From positions 1 through 64,000 of the forward strand of contig CAJNDS010000102.1 in the NCBI GenBank assembly GCA_905221605.1: a DNA stretch of 64,000 nucleotides, in the 5' to 3' direction. Both the position numbers and the translations under genes were made by a program. This DNA comes from Symbiodinium natans (Eukaryota; Sar; Dinophyceae; Suessiales; Symbiodiniaceae). Of this stretch, positions 1 through 10,726 are shown in pieces. The notes below the pieces were generated by a model. That model ran no database searches. It was not told where the DNA came from and saw nothing but the letters and a program-made list of their open reading frames with translations. Numbering within the stretch: position 1 is the first letter of the stretch; each line of letters opens with the position of its first letter.

Positions 1-1262
1 TCCTTAACGCCTCGGACATCGTTCAAGGCGCCCGCTCCGCGAGTAAAAAAGATGTCTATTGCCTTGCGGATGCCGTCGGCCAGCTCCTTGGCGCCTCCGG
101 GGCAGGACGTGAGGGCCAGGAGTCCACATCGGTCTTCGAGCTGGTCGTTCACGGCACGGTATCGGACTGCCACATGACGCCCACGGCCGTCGTGCATCAA
201 ACCGATGGACAGGTGGCCCGCGTTCTTGGAAAGAAACAGTCGCTCCTGCTCGCGTCTGGCTTCGGCCAAGCACCACACCATCTGCTGCACCTTGTGAGAC
301 GACAAGCCGGGAACGTCCAGCGCGGAAGCTTTGGCGGAGTCTGCAGCCTTGACACTATCAAAAACCTTCATCCACAAGCTTTCGGGCAAGGCAGGGGGCC
401 AGTCAGATTGCCCGGTATTCTTGTCGGTCCTGCGCTGCTTCCTCCGGCCATGTGGCTTTCGGTCCTGGGGTTCATGACGCATCGCATCGGGCTTGTCGTC
501 GGGCTGAGTAACGGTGGCCTTGACGTTCGGAGCAAGGGCCGGATTCTTTTCCTCCAAGTAGATGCCCGAATCACTCGCTGGAGTCTCCGGGCCCAACTGC
601 ACGCAGGCATCTGGCAGAGCATAGGGCTTGCTGGCAAGTTGATGTTGAGCGCCTGGCTGGAAGCTTCCACTTGGGCTAACAGCTGTCAGCAACCTGCCAC
701 GAAAAGACTACTCGCCAACTCAACCCTTATTATTTTTAATCCCTTGCAGCGCCTGCAGCATGCTGAACGATGTTCGAAAACTGCAGCGTGCTCTCCACCT
801 CGAACCTCGACCACCGCGTCGAGCTGACCAGACCCTCCTTCGCAGCTCGGGCGCAGAAGAGGCACCCCAGGGCCCAAGCCTTGGGAGATGTTGTCTGGGA
901 ACAATGGCAAAAAACAAAAAAAAGTCCCAAGCAGCAAGAACAACAATTCTGAAGGCAGACCTAGGCTCCCCCCCCCAGGCCCTCGGTCGGACGGACAGCC
1001 ATACGTGACCAGAAGGACTGCTTAGGCGCTTCAGCCACCTTCCATGCAGGCGATGGAAGGCACACCGCCCGAACTTCTGGCAAGTGGCGCTCGTGCACTC
1101 GCCGGCATGAGTCTGCCAGTCGCTCATTTGCGGCGCATTGTATCGAAGCTGCACAGCAGTGGCAATGTCGTTCTGCAGGTGGCTCTTTCGGACTGTCCGG
1201 CCTTTGGATCTAGCCTCGGCCCGCTTGCTGCGCGGTGGGCCGGGCTCTTCGATCTCGTCCAT
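1..1262 (-). CDS. Partial BED-like zinc-finger protein gene (3' end outside window)
   Basis: Three minus-strand exons can be read. Exon 1 starts at ATG 1262 (MDEIEEPGPPRSK) and runs to about 1020. Exon 2 (about 900-755) follows a pyrimidine-rich stretch ending in CAG and contains WALGCLFC, a C-x2-C pair, then RWSRFEVE and NIVQHAA, giving a C-x2-C...H layout like a BED-type finger. Exon 3 (about 695-1) stays open to the window edge and includes LPESLWMKVF, LSIGLMHDGRGRHVAVRY and GIRKAIDIFFTRGAGALND. The exon 2 to 3 join appears to use a GC donor. From memory, BED-finger proteins related to hAT transposases are common in dinoflagellates, and this could be one. No catalytic residues are visible inside the window, so a transposase function is only inferred. 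Confidence 0.6.
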
Positions 1263-1357
1263 GAGACCCTATTCTATCATTCATAAGTATTATTGAATTC
1301 TTACTAGCTGCTGCCAGACTTCTGACAAACATCCTCAACTTCATGTCACTAATATTT

Positions 1358-1957
1358 CTACGTATTCATGACGGCCAGCCCAAAAACAAACCCGAGCAAC
1401 CCCTCGAACTCCTTGACATCAGGATTCGCTTCCCGTGTCGGGCTGAGCGACACCGGTTTGAACCATCACAACACGCAGCGTCTGTCAGACAACTCAAGCC
1501 AGCACGACTCACTGAAGCAAACTCAGCAATCCTCGGGCCTGCGGCGCCCCTGCGTACTTCGACAAAATCTCGCGCAGCCTCGTGCGAATGACGCCTGGTG
1601 TCCACGGGTGTATCGCCTCCACCAGCTCATCCACAGAGCAGCGAAGCATCCTCCAGGGGAATGAAATCGGGGTCAGTCTAAATATTTTGGAGAGACCCAC
1701 AGCAAGCATGACGTGCATTTGCTTGGTGTCCTCTTCGCGTCCTGCTGCAACGCTTGCTGGTCCTCGTTGGGCCGCCACCGCTTCATCTGACGCAGACATT
1801 CGTCGTCGGACGAGGTCGCAGCGGGCTTGCTGGGCGCGGCTGCTTTCGCCTGTGACAGGCCCGCATCGGGCTTGCTGGCCGTCGCGGCGGGCGACGGCGC
1901 GGCTGCTTTCGCCTGTGCGGCTGGAGCAGGTTCCTGAGCAGCTTTGGCTTTCGTCAT
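1358..1957 (-). CDS. Small hypothetical protein, three short exons
   Basis: I do not recognise this protein. ATG at 1957 opens an Ala/Lys/Pro-rich N-terminus (MTKAKAAQEPAPAAQAKAAA) followed by CLRQMKRWRPNEDQQ. A second exon (about 1680-1520) reads DELVEAIHPWTPGVIR and LREILSKYAGAPQARG and ends at a canonical GTGAGT donor. The last exon (about 1455-1358) reads SPTREANPDVKEFEGLLGF and stops at TAG 1358-1360. Exon 2 looks like a small helical globular piece and the N-terminus looks disordered. The exact first junction is unresolved. Confidence 0.45.
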
Positions 1958-1960
1958 GAT

Positions 1961-3560
1961 TCCGGTCCAGGCCACACTATACTCTGACCGACGGGCTCGA
2001 GCAAACATGTGCGGAGGCAGCTTTCATGACAGAGTCGGAAGATGCCACGTTTCAAATATTCAAAGTCTGGGGCCGAGCTCCGCACGGCACAAGTTTGGCT
2101 TCGGCCTGGCACATCTGCCACTCTCACAGAAGCAAATCATTGGACGGGACTCTTCGAAAGGCCTCACGATGACCAACGGTCTGCTTCTGGCGGAAGTTGC
2201 CTGACGAGCTGGTTTTCGCAATTGTGACGCATGGACTGGAAAACTGCTGAATCAAACTGGACTTGTCAAGACAAAGCGGTCTGTCTGTCTGTTGTGTTTG
2301 GGGGGCTTGTGCCTCACACCCTGCATTCTCCTGCCCGTGCTGGCGAGAACCGAACCTGTTTTAACAATTTTGGACCAATGAAAACTGTTAAAACAATCAT
2401 GGTTCCGTGCCCTGAGCTGGTTTGTTTTTCCCGGCGGGCCAGACCGGCCCCCGACTGTCGGCCCGAGTTAGTTTGGGACGGCTTAGTTGAAACTGAGACC
2501 CCTTGCTAAAGCCCAATGTCCAGGGACATTGGGTTTTAGCTCGGGCCGCCCGGTCGTGTTGAGTTAGTTTCGGAGGTGGGTTCCCCTTATGGTTTCGTTT
2601 TCGGATCCATAATGGCAAAGCGCCCGCCAAACTAACTCAACAGGACCGGTCCGCCCGAGCTAAAGGGCAATGTCAGGGGACATTGTACTTTAGCTAGGGG
2701 GATTTCCCGAAACTAGCTTCCAGCCTCAAGGCATTCAATTCAAATTCAAATTCACAATTTTCCCTGGTGGAAAACTGCGAAACTAAACTCAGTCCTCGGT
2801 TTTCTTTGCAGGTGTCGACGTTTTGGAATCGGTCCCAGATCGAGCCCGTCGCAAAGTGATTCTGATGCAGATATTGCAGAATTCCCTGAAGAAAAACTGC
2901 AAAACTCGTCACGGTTCGAATCGAAGTGATTGTTCAGCAAGCAAGAAGTATGGTGGCGCGTTAATTTAACGGGAGAAACGGAACTGGAGGGTACCTGAGG
3001 CCGCGGCCTTGGGAAGCGCGAGGAGAAACAGCGCGAATCATCAAAGCCTACAATCATTGTCGTTACGCAAACGTGCAACATCATCGGTCACGACTTGAAT
3101 AGCTTGCTCCAAGCCCGGACCACGCACATCAGGTCCGGACGATCGGTCTGCGCGACTCAGCCTCAAATGCACGCTCAAGACCGGCTGCGCAGGCACGTGA
3201 CTCGACCGGGGGCTGCAAATCCCAGTTTTCGCGCGACCTGCTGTCGATCAGTCGACCTACGACCAGCAGGTTGCAGGGTTTCCCCGGTCTCCTGCGAACC
3301 GCGTCCAAATTTTCTGTCTCTGCTCAGCCGTTCTTTCTCTTCGGTCGCCCTTGAGCAGAACGTGCCTTCTTGGCACGGTGGCACTTTCGGACCTTCGGCG
3401 CGTAGGAAGCCTTATTAATTATTATCATGCAATGTGGCAAGCAGCACTACCGCGAGCCTTCGGTTCCACCTTTTGCAGCTGCCCTTTTCTGTTCGTCCTG
3501 AGCACTTCGGCTCCAGACGAGCAGAATCATGGGTGCCTCTGTGTGCAGTTCTAAGGCGGT
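1961..3560. other. Intergenic region with palindromic and tandem motifs
   Basis: I found no convincing exon on either strand. The stretch holds the compound palindrome at about 2500-2700. Between 2750 and 2920 there are two degenerate copies of a GAAAACTGCRAAACT motif that resembles the satellite at 6990-8400. Several G/C-rich patches at 3100-3400 keep frames open on both strands without protein-like composition. Confidence 0.4.
2500..2700. repeat. Compound palindrome (MITE-like)
   Basis: Two outer arms are reverse complements over about 60 bp: the left arm includes AGCTCGGGCCGCCCGGTC and GTTGAGTTAGTTT, and the right arm includes AAACTAACTCAACAGGACCGG and CCGCCCGAGCT. Each arm ends in its own small palindrome built on CAATGTCC/GGGACATTG. 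The centre is about 60 bp. No coding capacity is visible, which fits a non-autonomous inverted-repeat element. Confidence 0.7.
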
Positions 3561-3567
3561 CAATTCG

Positions 3568-5187
3568 TCAAAAATGCTTGTCGGGTAGCTTCGTCTGCAT
3601 GATGAAACCATCGGCCTTTGCGGTGGATGGGCGTACCAGGCTGAAAGCGAAGACCCAGGCTGCGGCCGCAGCTCTGACATGCTGCGTGTTACCCAGCATC
3701 TCACGCATGCATTGGTCTGATACGGGGGCGGCGAGCTGCGGGAACTCGTGCAAACGCAGGCCCTCCTGCCAGTCCAGGAGTCTGGCTTGGCTCTCAGCCT
3801 TGCCTTCGGGCAACAAAGCCATGGCCGAGCTTCGTGCCCAACATGGACAGACTCCATCGCCCCGTCGGGCAAAACCTGACTCACAGGGTGTGGTCACGAT
3901 ATGATGTTATCTCAGGGTGACAGCAGCGACAGCCCGCCTGGTGACTGGGACACGTCCACGACGACGAACTTGCGCTTGCGCGAACTGGGCCTGCCCTCTA
4001 CTACTGTCTGTCGAAAGACTTCACGCTGTCGGTCACTCAGAATGAGCGATCCTTAGCTTCAGAATTATGTTGGTCTCCTTCTGCTCTACCAATTAATTAA
4101 TACTAATACGTGTCCCTAAGTCTCCACCAAGACGCGTACCGTTTGCCTGGGGGCAGGCCCCGGGTATTTGCTTCCGATCTTCACCAGCTCGGACCAAACG
4201 TGCTGAAGAACTGTCCACACCTTGCTGCCAAAATAGCTTCGGGCCCACAACAAGGTCAGCTCAAGAGAGGATCTTAACCCTAAACCCTAAACTGGCCCTA
4301 AACCGTAACCCTAAACCCTAATTCCCGGGCCCCTATTGACACTGTCAACACCGTCCTCGGACTCTTCGATGCAGCAATCGCGCCGCACCAAGATAAACCA
4401 CACCCTGGGCCGTCGGACGGAAGCCCCAATCTGGCAAGCGTCGAAGTCCAACTTGGAGGCAGCATCATCACGTGCATTTAAAATAACACGCCGACTCAGT
4501 CAGACAAACTTAAACCGTGGCGCCAAAGCACAATGACGACGTTGTAGGCGTCGGCCACCTTCAGAGTCATCAGCTTGAGGACTTGCTTCATGAACTTCCA
4601 GATGCCTCGGACGTTCTCGAGTACAGCCACCTTCGGGCGCTTTGCACGCACCACATCCAAAATGGCTGGCCTTGGTGATCACAGCTGCTTGCCAGCCGTG
4701 GAAGTTATTAATCATGTTATAATTAACGATGCGAAATTTCGAAGCACTAGACAAGTTGCAGAACCTTCGAGCGACTGTCTTTGAAGCCCTGCTGGTTGCC
4801 CAAGACGGAGAAGCTCTGGCATGGGAAGCCAGCAGAATAGCAGTCGAAGTCGGGCAGCTTCGCGACGTCGTGCTGGGTGGTGTCCGTGAACATTCGGTCT
4901 GGCGAATCTTGGCTGTCGCCACTAGTAGTCTGGGATAGTAAACCCGTAACCTAAACCCGTAACCCTTAACCCTGCCCTACAGGAATATTGCGCATGATAA
5001 TTGCAGGAAAGGCTCGGTTCGCCTGAAGTACACGTCGGCACTTCTCATCGGCCTCGCACGCGTACACGTGTCTGCAGCGCTGGCCCAACGCCTTCAGCGC
5101 GTGCACCGCGGCATCCAGGCCGGAGCAGTCGGTCGCCACTCGAAGCTGGCCGTGGCCCCAAGATCGACGGGGGGGGATCGCCCCCAT
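3568..5187 (-). CDS. C5 cytosine DNA methyltransferase, multi-exon
   Basis: The enzyme would methylate C5 of cytosine in nuclear DNA using S-adenosylmethionine. Exons, 5' to 3' on the minus strand: 5187-4981, ATDCSGLDAAVHAL (motif I) and ACEADEKCRR (motif II); 4929 to about 4770, AGFPCQSFSVLG (motif IV with the catalytic PC); about 4665-4515, VAVLENVRGIW (motif VI ENV); 4451-4341, ASVRRPRVWFILVRR (motif VIII); 4259 to about 4130; about 4010-3914, FVVVDVSQSP; 3875-3568, LLDWQEGLRLHEFP and MLGNTQHV (motifs IX and X), stop at 3568. The 5187-4981 exon joins the next in phase 0 across a 51-bp intron with a GT donor. No N-terminal regulatory domain is seen, so the enzyme is compact. DNMT-carrying retrotransposons are known in dinoflagellates, but this copy has introns and no reverse transcriptase nearby. 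Some internal junctions are approximate. Confidence 0.88.
4260..4340 (-). repeat. 81-bp intron made of TTTAGGG-like repeats
   Basis: On the coding strand this intron starts GTCAAT and ends TTGAG. Between these it carries about five TTTAGGG or TTACGG/TTAAG variants. Removing it joins VDS to LTLLWARSYF in phase 0. Confidence 0.7.
4930..4980 (-). repeat. 51-bp intron made of TTTAGGG-like repeats
   Basis: On the coding strand the intron reads GTAGGGCAGGG, then TTAAGGG, TTACGGG, TTTAGG and TTACGGG units, and ends TATCCCAG. It separates methyltransferase motifs II and IV. Splicing it joins IIMRNIP to TTSGDSQD in phase 0. Almost the whole intron is degenerate telomere-type repeat. Confidence 0.82.
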
Positions 5188-5312
5188 TTCGGCCGCTAGC
5201 CTAATATTCATCTTGCTAGTCGGTCTGAGCCACAATCGGCCGCAGGAGGTTCCTGCGCAGGATGCTATTACGTCAGACAAGCAATGCGTTGCTGCAGAAT
5301 GCTGAGGTCTCA

Positions 5313-5422
5313 TTTCTGAGCACACTAGTCGGTCTCACTCGCAACCCCACGTCAGCCGAGACTCGAATTTCTGAGCACACTAGTCGGTCTCAGTCGCAAC
5401 CCCACGTCAGCCGAGACTCGAT
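5313..5422. repeat. Two-copy 55-bp tandem duplication
   Basis: The unit beginning TTTCTGAGCACACTAGTCGG occurs at 5313 and again at 5368 with one visible base difference. It lies just upstream of the likely methyltransferase start, so it may be promoter or 5' leader sequence. Confidence 0.85.
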
Positions 5423-5537
5423 GAGGAAATTCGGAAGTTTGACATTGATTCCCATAATATGGACATGACGACCTTATTATTATTTGAGCAATATCTGTAT
5501 TGACATTCAACCCGATCTGAAGAATCTTCCCTTCAAG

Positions 5538-6471
5538 TCAGCGCTCACGCTTAGGTTTCTGCCTCGTGCTTGACAGGCATTCAGGCTCAGCCTCGTCGTC
5601 GCCGTTTTTGCGCTTCTTGCTGGGGGACCCTGCCGCCTGCTTCTCGGAAGGTTTCGGCTCGGTCTTGACGACGGCAAACAGCAGCTTCGTCTGCTTCGGC
5701 TCGGTCTTCACATAATTTGTGATGGGGAGCTTCGCCTCCTCGTTCTTGGCTTTGACAGGCACCTTGATGGTCTCGATCTTCGGCCTGGGGTCGACCTGGG
5801 GCTTGGATCGGATCCCAAGTCAAATCCAAGTTACACTGTCCACTGTTAGACAGAACAGAACTGTGACCCGCAACCCCGCCCGAAATCCAGGCCTCGTCCT
5901 CGTCGTCGCTCCAGCGATGCCATGTTACGTGAGCCCTCCGCTTTCTGACACTGCTCGTCGAGCTGGTCCTGGCGCGAAGTCTGAGGTTGAGCTGACAATC
6001 GGCCTGCTGCTCCGCCTGCAGACTCCTAAAGGCTTCGACGTCTCTGTCGTCTGGTGTCACACGACCCGACGAGCCAGCGATCGAGGTGAGGCATCGCATG
6101 AAGCGTGCGACCTCGTCCTCTGCGGCCAGCTGGAGCTTCTCCCACGCGTCGGGCTTCATCTTCAAGCCACCTAGCAACCCCAGGCTTCTCACCGCCTTTT
6201 TGAAGGCAGCCTTGGGAATGAGGACCCTGGTGGACCTGCCGAAACGATGTATCGATCTTTCGACCTGACGCTTGTATTTCTGCCCCTTGAAAGACCCACC
6301 GCGTCGGGGAAGCTCCCGGCCTCGTGTCCGCACGTTCCCGGCCGCATCGGCCGCAGAACTTGAACTTCGATCTCCTCTGTGCACTCCGACTTTCCTCCTC
6401 TGCACAACGTCGGCCAGCTTGGTGTTCTGCTGGACATGGACCTGACCAGAGGTTGTTCGATTCTGAGACAA
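5538..6471 (-). CDS. Divergent histone H3-like protein with lysine-rich tail
   Basis: Exon 1 encodes a histone fold at about 6276-6016. YKRQVERSIHRFGRST corresponds to the H3 alpha-N helix, VLIPKAAFKKAVRSL to alpha-1 (H3 has LIRKLPFQRLVREI), DAWEKLQLAAEDEVARFM to alpha-2, and RVTPDDRDVEAFRSL to loop 2 and alpha-3. The order and spacing match H3/CENP-A better than H2A, H2B or H4. Upstream is a short basic stretch (RELPRRGGSFKG), not a canonical H3 tail. A short intron near 5815-5875 leads to exon 2, ending at 5538, with KPQVDPRPKIETIKV, YVKTEPKQTK and SPSKKRKNGDDEAE, a basic C-terminal tail unusual for H3. The likely role is DNA binding in chromatin. The start codon is uncertain because two frames are open upstream of the fold. 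It sits directly upstream of the methyltransferase gene on the same strand. Confidence 0.68.
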
Positions 6472-6504
6472 CTAGTATTCAAGTGGCAGGCCCAGCGCAG
6501 CGCA

Positions 6505-6970
6505 GATAAACATGATTGCACCCCCCCCCCCCCCCACGCAAGCCCCCCCCCGCCCCCGCGGCCCCCAACCCTTCCGGCACCGACACTTTTCCGAGACTGA
6601 AAATTTGCAAAAATCCCTCGGTCTGCCACGTCTATAATTCGGACAAAAACCCCGCCCAACCCCCAATCCTTCTAAACCCTCCTTGCCGACACGAAAAAAA
6701 ATGGCCTCCCATTCCAGTGACAGAGGAGTCCGACAATGTGTTCACACTGCCGGACTTCAGGGCCCAGCAGGCACGTTAGCCCATCGTCCTGCTGTCATAC
6801 AGGGCCACACTCCCTGCGTTGGCCTCAAACCCCTTGCCGCGAGCTGTACCCGACCCATCTAACCCTGGGTCAGCGTACAGCCCCCGGCCCTCTGCCACAC
6901 CCCCAGGCATTATCCCATCCAACGGGATAATTTACCCGGCCAACGGGCCTGCACACTCCTGCATTATCGT
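6505..6970. other. Non-coding G/C-rich spacer
   Basis: The stretch begins with a poly-C tract interrupted by GCAAG (about 6519-6560). A segment at about 6765-6815, GCACGTTAGCCCATCG, recurs near 9668. No exon is supported. Confidence 0.4.
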
Positions 6971-6989
6971 GTGGGCAGTCGTGTGTTGG

Positions 6990-8400
6990 TAGGGGTCACA
7001 CCCTCCCTCCTTCAACCTCGGCCTCCCAGCCAAACCCTAAATCCTCACGGTACACCCTTCCAGACTCATGCCGAAATGGCACATTGCGAGCCCGAAAACG
7101 CCCTTTCAGACCCTTCCCAACGCCCAAATTGCACATTTCCCAGCCCGAAAACTGCGAAAACGCATCTGTCTGGTATAAATCCTCACAATAATAGCCCCCC
7201 CTCCCCAATATACAGCCATAATTTAGGGGTACTTATTATCGGGAGGTAGGGAAACAATTTAATAATATTGCTAGGCAGAGGGGATTCCATCCTTCCAGAC
7301 ATGTTACTGTTTTGAAGCCAAAATGGCAGACTCCGAGCCCGAAAACGCCCTTTCAAACCGTTCCCAACGCTCAAATTGCACATTTCCCAGCCCGAAAACT
7401 GCGAAAACGCATCTGTCTGGTATAAATCCTCACAATAATAGCCCCCCCTCCCCAATATACAGCCATAATTTAGGGGTACTTATTATCGGGAGGTAGGGAA
7501 ACAATTTAATCATATTGCTAGGCGGAGGGGATTCCATCCTTCCAGACAGGTTACTGTTTTGAAGCCAAAATGCCGACTCCGAGCCCGAAAACGCCCTTTC
7601 AAACCGTTCCCAACGCTCAAATTGCACATTTCCCAGGCCGAAAACTGCGAAAACGCATCTGTCTGGCATAAATCCCCACGATAACCCTCCCCCCTCCCCA
7701 ATATACAGCTATAATTGCGGGGTACTTATTACTTGAGCGGTAGGGTAGCTATTTAATATTCGGGATTCCGTCCTTCCAGACCTGTTTCAAGCCGAAATGG
7801 CACCTTCCAAGCACGAAAACGCCCTTTCAACCCTTTCCAACGCCCAAACTGCACATTTCCGAGCCCGAAAACTGCAAAAAGGCCTCTGCCTGGCGTAAAT
7901 CCTCATGGTAGGCCTGTATTGCCACCGAAATGGCCCGTTCCCAGCCCCAAAAAGGCCCTTAACTTACCTTTGAAACGCTCAATTTGCAGATTTCATGGCC
8001 CGAAAACTGCAAAAACACCTCTGTCTGGCCAAATTGGAGCTTCCGAGTCGAAAGCGCCATACATTTCCAAGCCCGTACACTGCAAAAAGACCTTGTCTGG
8101 TAGTAAGAAGCCTTCCCCCATACGCCCCCTTCCAGAGCCTTTTGGACATTGAAATTGTATCTTCCAAGCCCGAAAAATGCCCTTCCGACGCGAAAATCGC
8201 ACATTTCCAGGCCCGAAAACTGCAAAAACACATGTGTCTGGCGTGAATCCTCATGATACGTCCGTCCGAACCCATTTTGCGCGTTCCGAGCACCGAAACG
8301 CCATTCCAGACCCATTTAACGTCGAAATTGGACAATTCCAGAGAAAAAAACAACGCTGCACGGCACAAAACAGCAAGTTTGAGGACACACGCCCCCTGCA
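6990..8400. repeat. ~247-bp tandem satellite, decaying rightward
   Basis: Units start near 7069, 7313, 7562 and 7788 with the motif AAGCCRAAATGGCA, then CCCGAAAACGCCCTTTCA, a CCCGAAAACTGCGAAAACGC box, TCTGTCTGG and an AT-rich half. The first three copies are nearly identical. After 7788 only the CCCGAAAACTGC and TCTGTCTGG boxes recur, at shorter spacing. Open frames here are by-products of the repeat. Confidence 0.85.
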
Positions 8401-8585
8401 CCCGACCCCCACGCGTAAACCCTAGACCCTGAACCCTAAGCCCTAGGCCGTCCCACAGCCTAAAATCCCAAACCCTGAACCCTAAAGCCTAAATAACCCT
8501 AAACACGAAACCCTATTAAAACCCTCTAAAACCCTACATTTTAAACCCCAGAACCCAAAACCCTCAACCCTAAACCCACAGACAT
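8401..8585. repeat. Degenerate CCCTAAA array
   Basis: The stretch has many CCCTAAA, CCCTGAA and CCCAAAC variants on the plus strand and no longer perfect run. It ends the satellite block. Confidence 0.8.
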
Positions 8586-9535
8586 GAACAGGAAACACAA
8601 AAAAGACATTGCTGGCAATGACATCACAGATTTCCTGGTGTGAAATTTGCAAAAGCCTGGTTGCTCGGCCTTCGAAGTAGGAGAGCAGAAAGAGGGATCC
8701 AGAGATCCGAGCCGGACCAGCGTTCGGACCATCGCGCTAGTCTTATTCAGATACTATGTCAGGTTAGACCTCGAGCCTCGGGCTACAGCAAGTCAAGACG
8801 TCGAAGGCCACAAGCTGCTGACTTCAAAGCGCAGTGTGGAAATCTGAGAAGCGTGCTTTCTCACTGAAGCCGTCGGTCTCGCTTCGCTTCTCTCGACCTT
8901 GGCAAAGCAACTTCCATGTCCATGTCATGCAAAAGCGCGGGCGGCGGCGATGGGATCAACCAGGTCCCAGGCAAGCACTGCTCTGTCCTCGCGCGCGGAA
9001 GAGTACCGAGCATTCAATTGAATGCCAGGCACTCCTCCGTGCGCGAGGACAGAAACCGGCTGCAGAGGCAGCGCTGGGGTGGCAGGGCTGCCTGACGCTC
9101 CAGCGCTGGCCGCAATTTGACTCCTGCAAGCGCAATGGCATGGAACGGTCAAGTCCGAGAAGCTTGCTAGCTTTGCTGACACAATCCTGACTCGGTCCTG
9201 TGTAGGCAGAGGGGGACACCATCGCGATGGTATCGCGATGGTATCTCCCTCCACCTACGCCGTCCGCCTCACGCTGGCTCTGCTTTGAGTCCTGCAAGCG
9301 CAAATTAAGGGTTTGGGGTTGCAGTCAATCTGTAGGGTTTCAAATAAAATATTCAGGAAGGTGTTAGGTTTAGGGTTTTTCTTCAGTGTAGGGTTTACGT
9401 TTTTTTCTATCGCCTCCCTGCCTGTGCTGTGAATGGAGGGGTTGGTGTTTGGGGTTGAAGTTCTACGGTTTAGGTTCAGGGTGTGAGGCTTAAGGTTCGT
9501 CTAAGGAGGGTACACATCACAACCGCGTGAGAACA
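8586..9535. other. Spacer with inverted repeats
   Basis: A palindrome at about 8978-9055 has arms CTGTCCTCGCGCGCGGA and TCCGTGCGCGAGGACAG flanking GCATTCAATTGAATGC. A perfect short palindrome built on ACCATCGCGATGGT lies at about 9218-9245. ACTCCTGCAAGCGCAA occurs near 9120 and again near 9287. Degenerate GGGTTTAGGG appears at 9308-9500. No exon is supported. Confidence 0.55.
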
Positions 9536-10230
9536 TGCAAGGACGAGCCATCACAAACATGCAACAACACAGGCCTCGGACCAAGGACCCAACAAGGTTG
9601 CTCAAGTGGCCTCCCATGGTAGGGATCGACACACGGGGGCAACGCCATGATAGGGGGGGGCCAGCTGGCACGTTAGCCCATGTGTCCAGCTGTCATCAGC
9701 AAATGCCCACTGCTGGTTGGCCCCAACCCCCCCTAGGCTCCGGGACCCACCGTGGCATCACCCGTCCCCACACCCGGCCATTGGTGTGTGAGCAGCTGCC
9801 AACCAGTGGGCATACAGCTGCTCATTGGTAGGGATAAGAACATGCAACAACAGAACAGCATCAAGCACATGAGCAACACGAAGGACCAAGGACCCAACAA
9901 GGTTGCTCAAGTGCCATCATCGGCCTTCTTCTGTTTAACCTTTCCATCCAAGTCCGCAAGGCATGACATCTTAGTTAGCACGCATCGGGCTCGCCGGATC
10001 AGTCTAGAAACACACCACGTGCTGCCAGAAGGCTGAGATGGTGGATCTTTCCCGGGCCCGGCAATGACGGTCTATCAACATGTCCATCCAAGTCCGCCAG
10101 GTACGGTGTCATCTTAGTTAGCACGCAGCGGGCTCGCCGGAGCAGTCAAGAAACACAGCACATGCTGCCAGAAGGCTGAGATGGTGGATCTTTTCCCGGC
10201 AATGACGGGCTATCAACGCTTTCGGCTCTC
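9535..10230. repeat. Dispersed and local duplicated repeats
   Basis: ACATGCAACAACA together with GGACCCAACAAGGTTGCTC occurs near 9558 and again near 9841. Two ~135-bp copies of another element, containing TCTTAGTTAGCACGC and GTGCTGCCAGAAGGCTGAGA or a close variant, occupy about 9945-10078 and 10081-10220. Confidence 0.75.
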
Positions 10231-10254
10231 GCACTCGCACAAGGCAGGCTATCA

Positions 10255-10350
10255 ACGGTTTAGGGTTTAGGGTTAGGGTTTCGGTTTAGGGTTTAGGAGG
10301 GTTTAGGGTTAAGTTGAGGTATGAGGGTCTAGGGTTTAGGGTTCATCTGC
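10255..10350. repeat. TTTAGGG array
   Basis: Plus-strand TTTAGGG and TTTCGG variants. A short CCCTAAA counterpart lies at about 10480-10530, so the two face each other across ~130 bp. Confidence 0.85.
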
Positions 10351-10726
10351 TCGAACTAGATAAAAGCGGCCTAGTCGTGGGCTCAGGAGTGGGGCTTTAA
10401 AAAACCTGCTTGAACAAAAATAACTAATCGTTCTTAGTCTTTTCAACCACAACCATTCCAAACACTTGCGGGAGTTGCAAACCCTAAAACCCTAAAAAAC
10501 CCTAAACCCTAAACCCCAAACCCTAAACCCTGACAGCTCCCAAATCGCAGATTTCCAAGGAACAAAACTGGTAACACCTAAACCAAGACCGACCCCAACC
10601 GTGCCCGAGCCTTCGGGCTGCTTCTGCGTCTGCAGCTGGCATCGAGGGAATCGATCTGCTCGCTCGTCAATGACTACTAGACTCTCTGAGCTGTGCCTCG
10701 GCCTCGTGCTGGAAGAGGTGCCAGCA

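Noticed and set aside
3568-5187. Methyltransferase as part of a retrotransposon
   Set aside because: Dinoflagellate retrotransposons can carry such a domain, but here the gene has introns and no reverse transcriptase, integrase or long terminal repeats are visible nearby.
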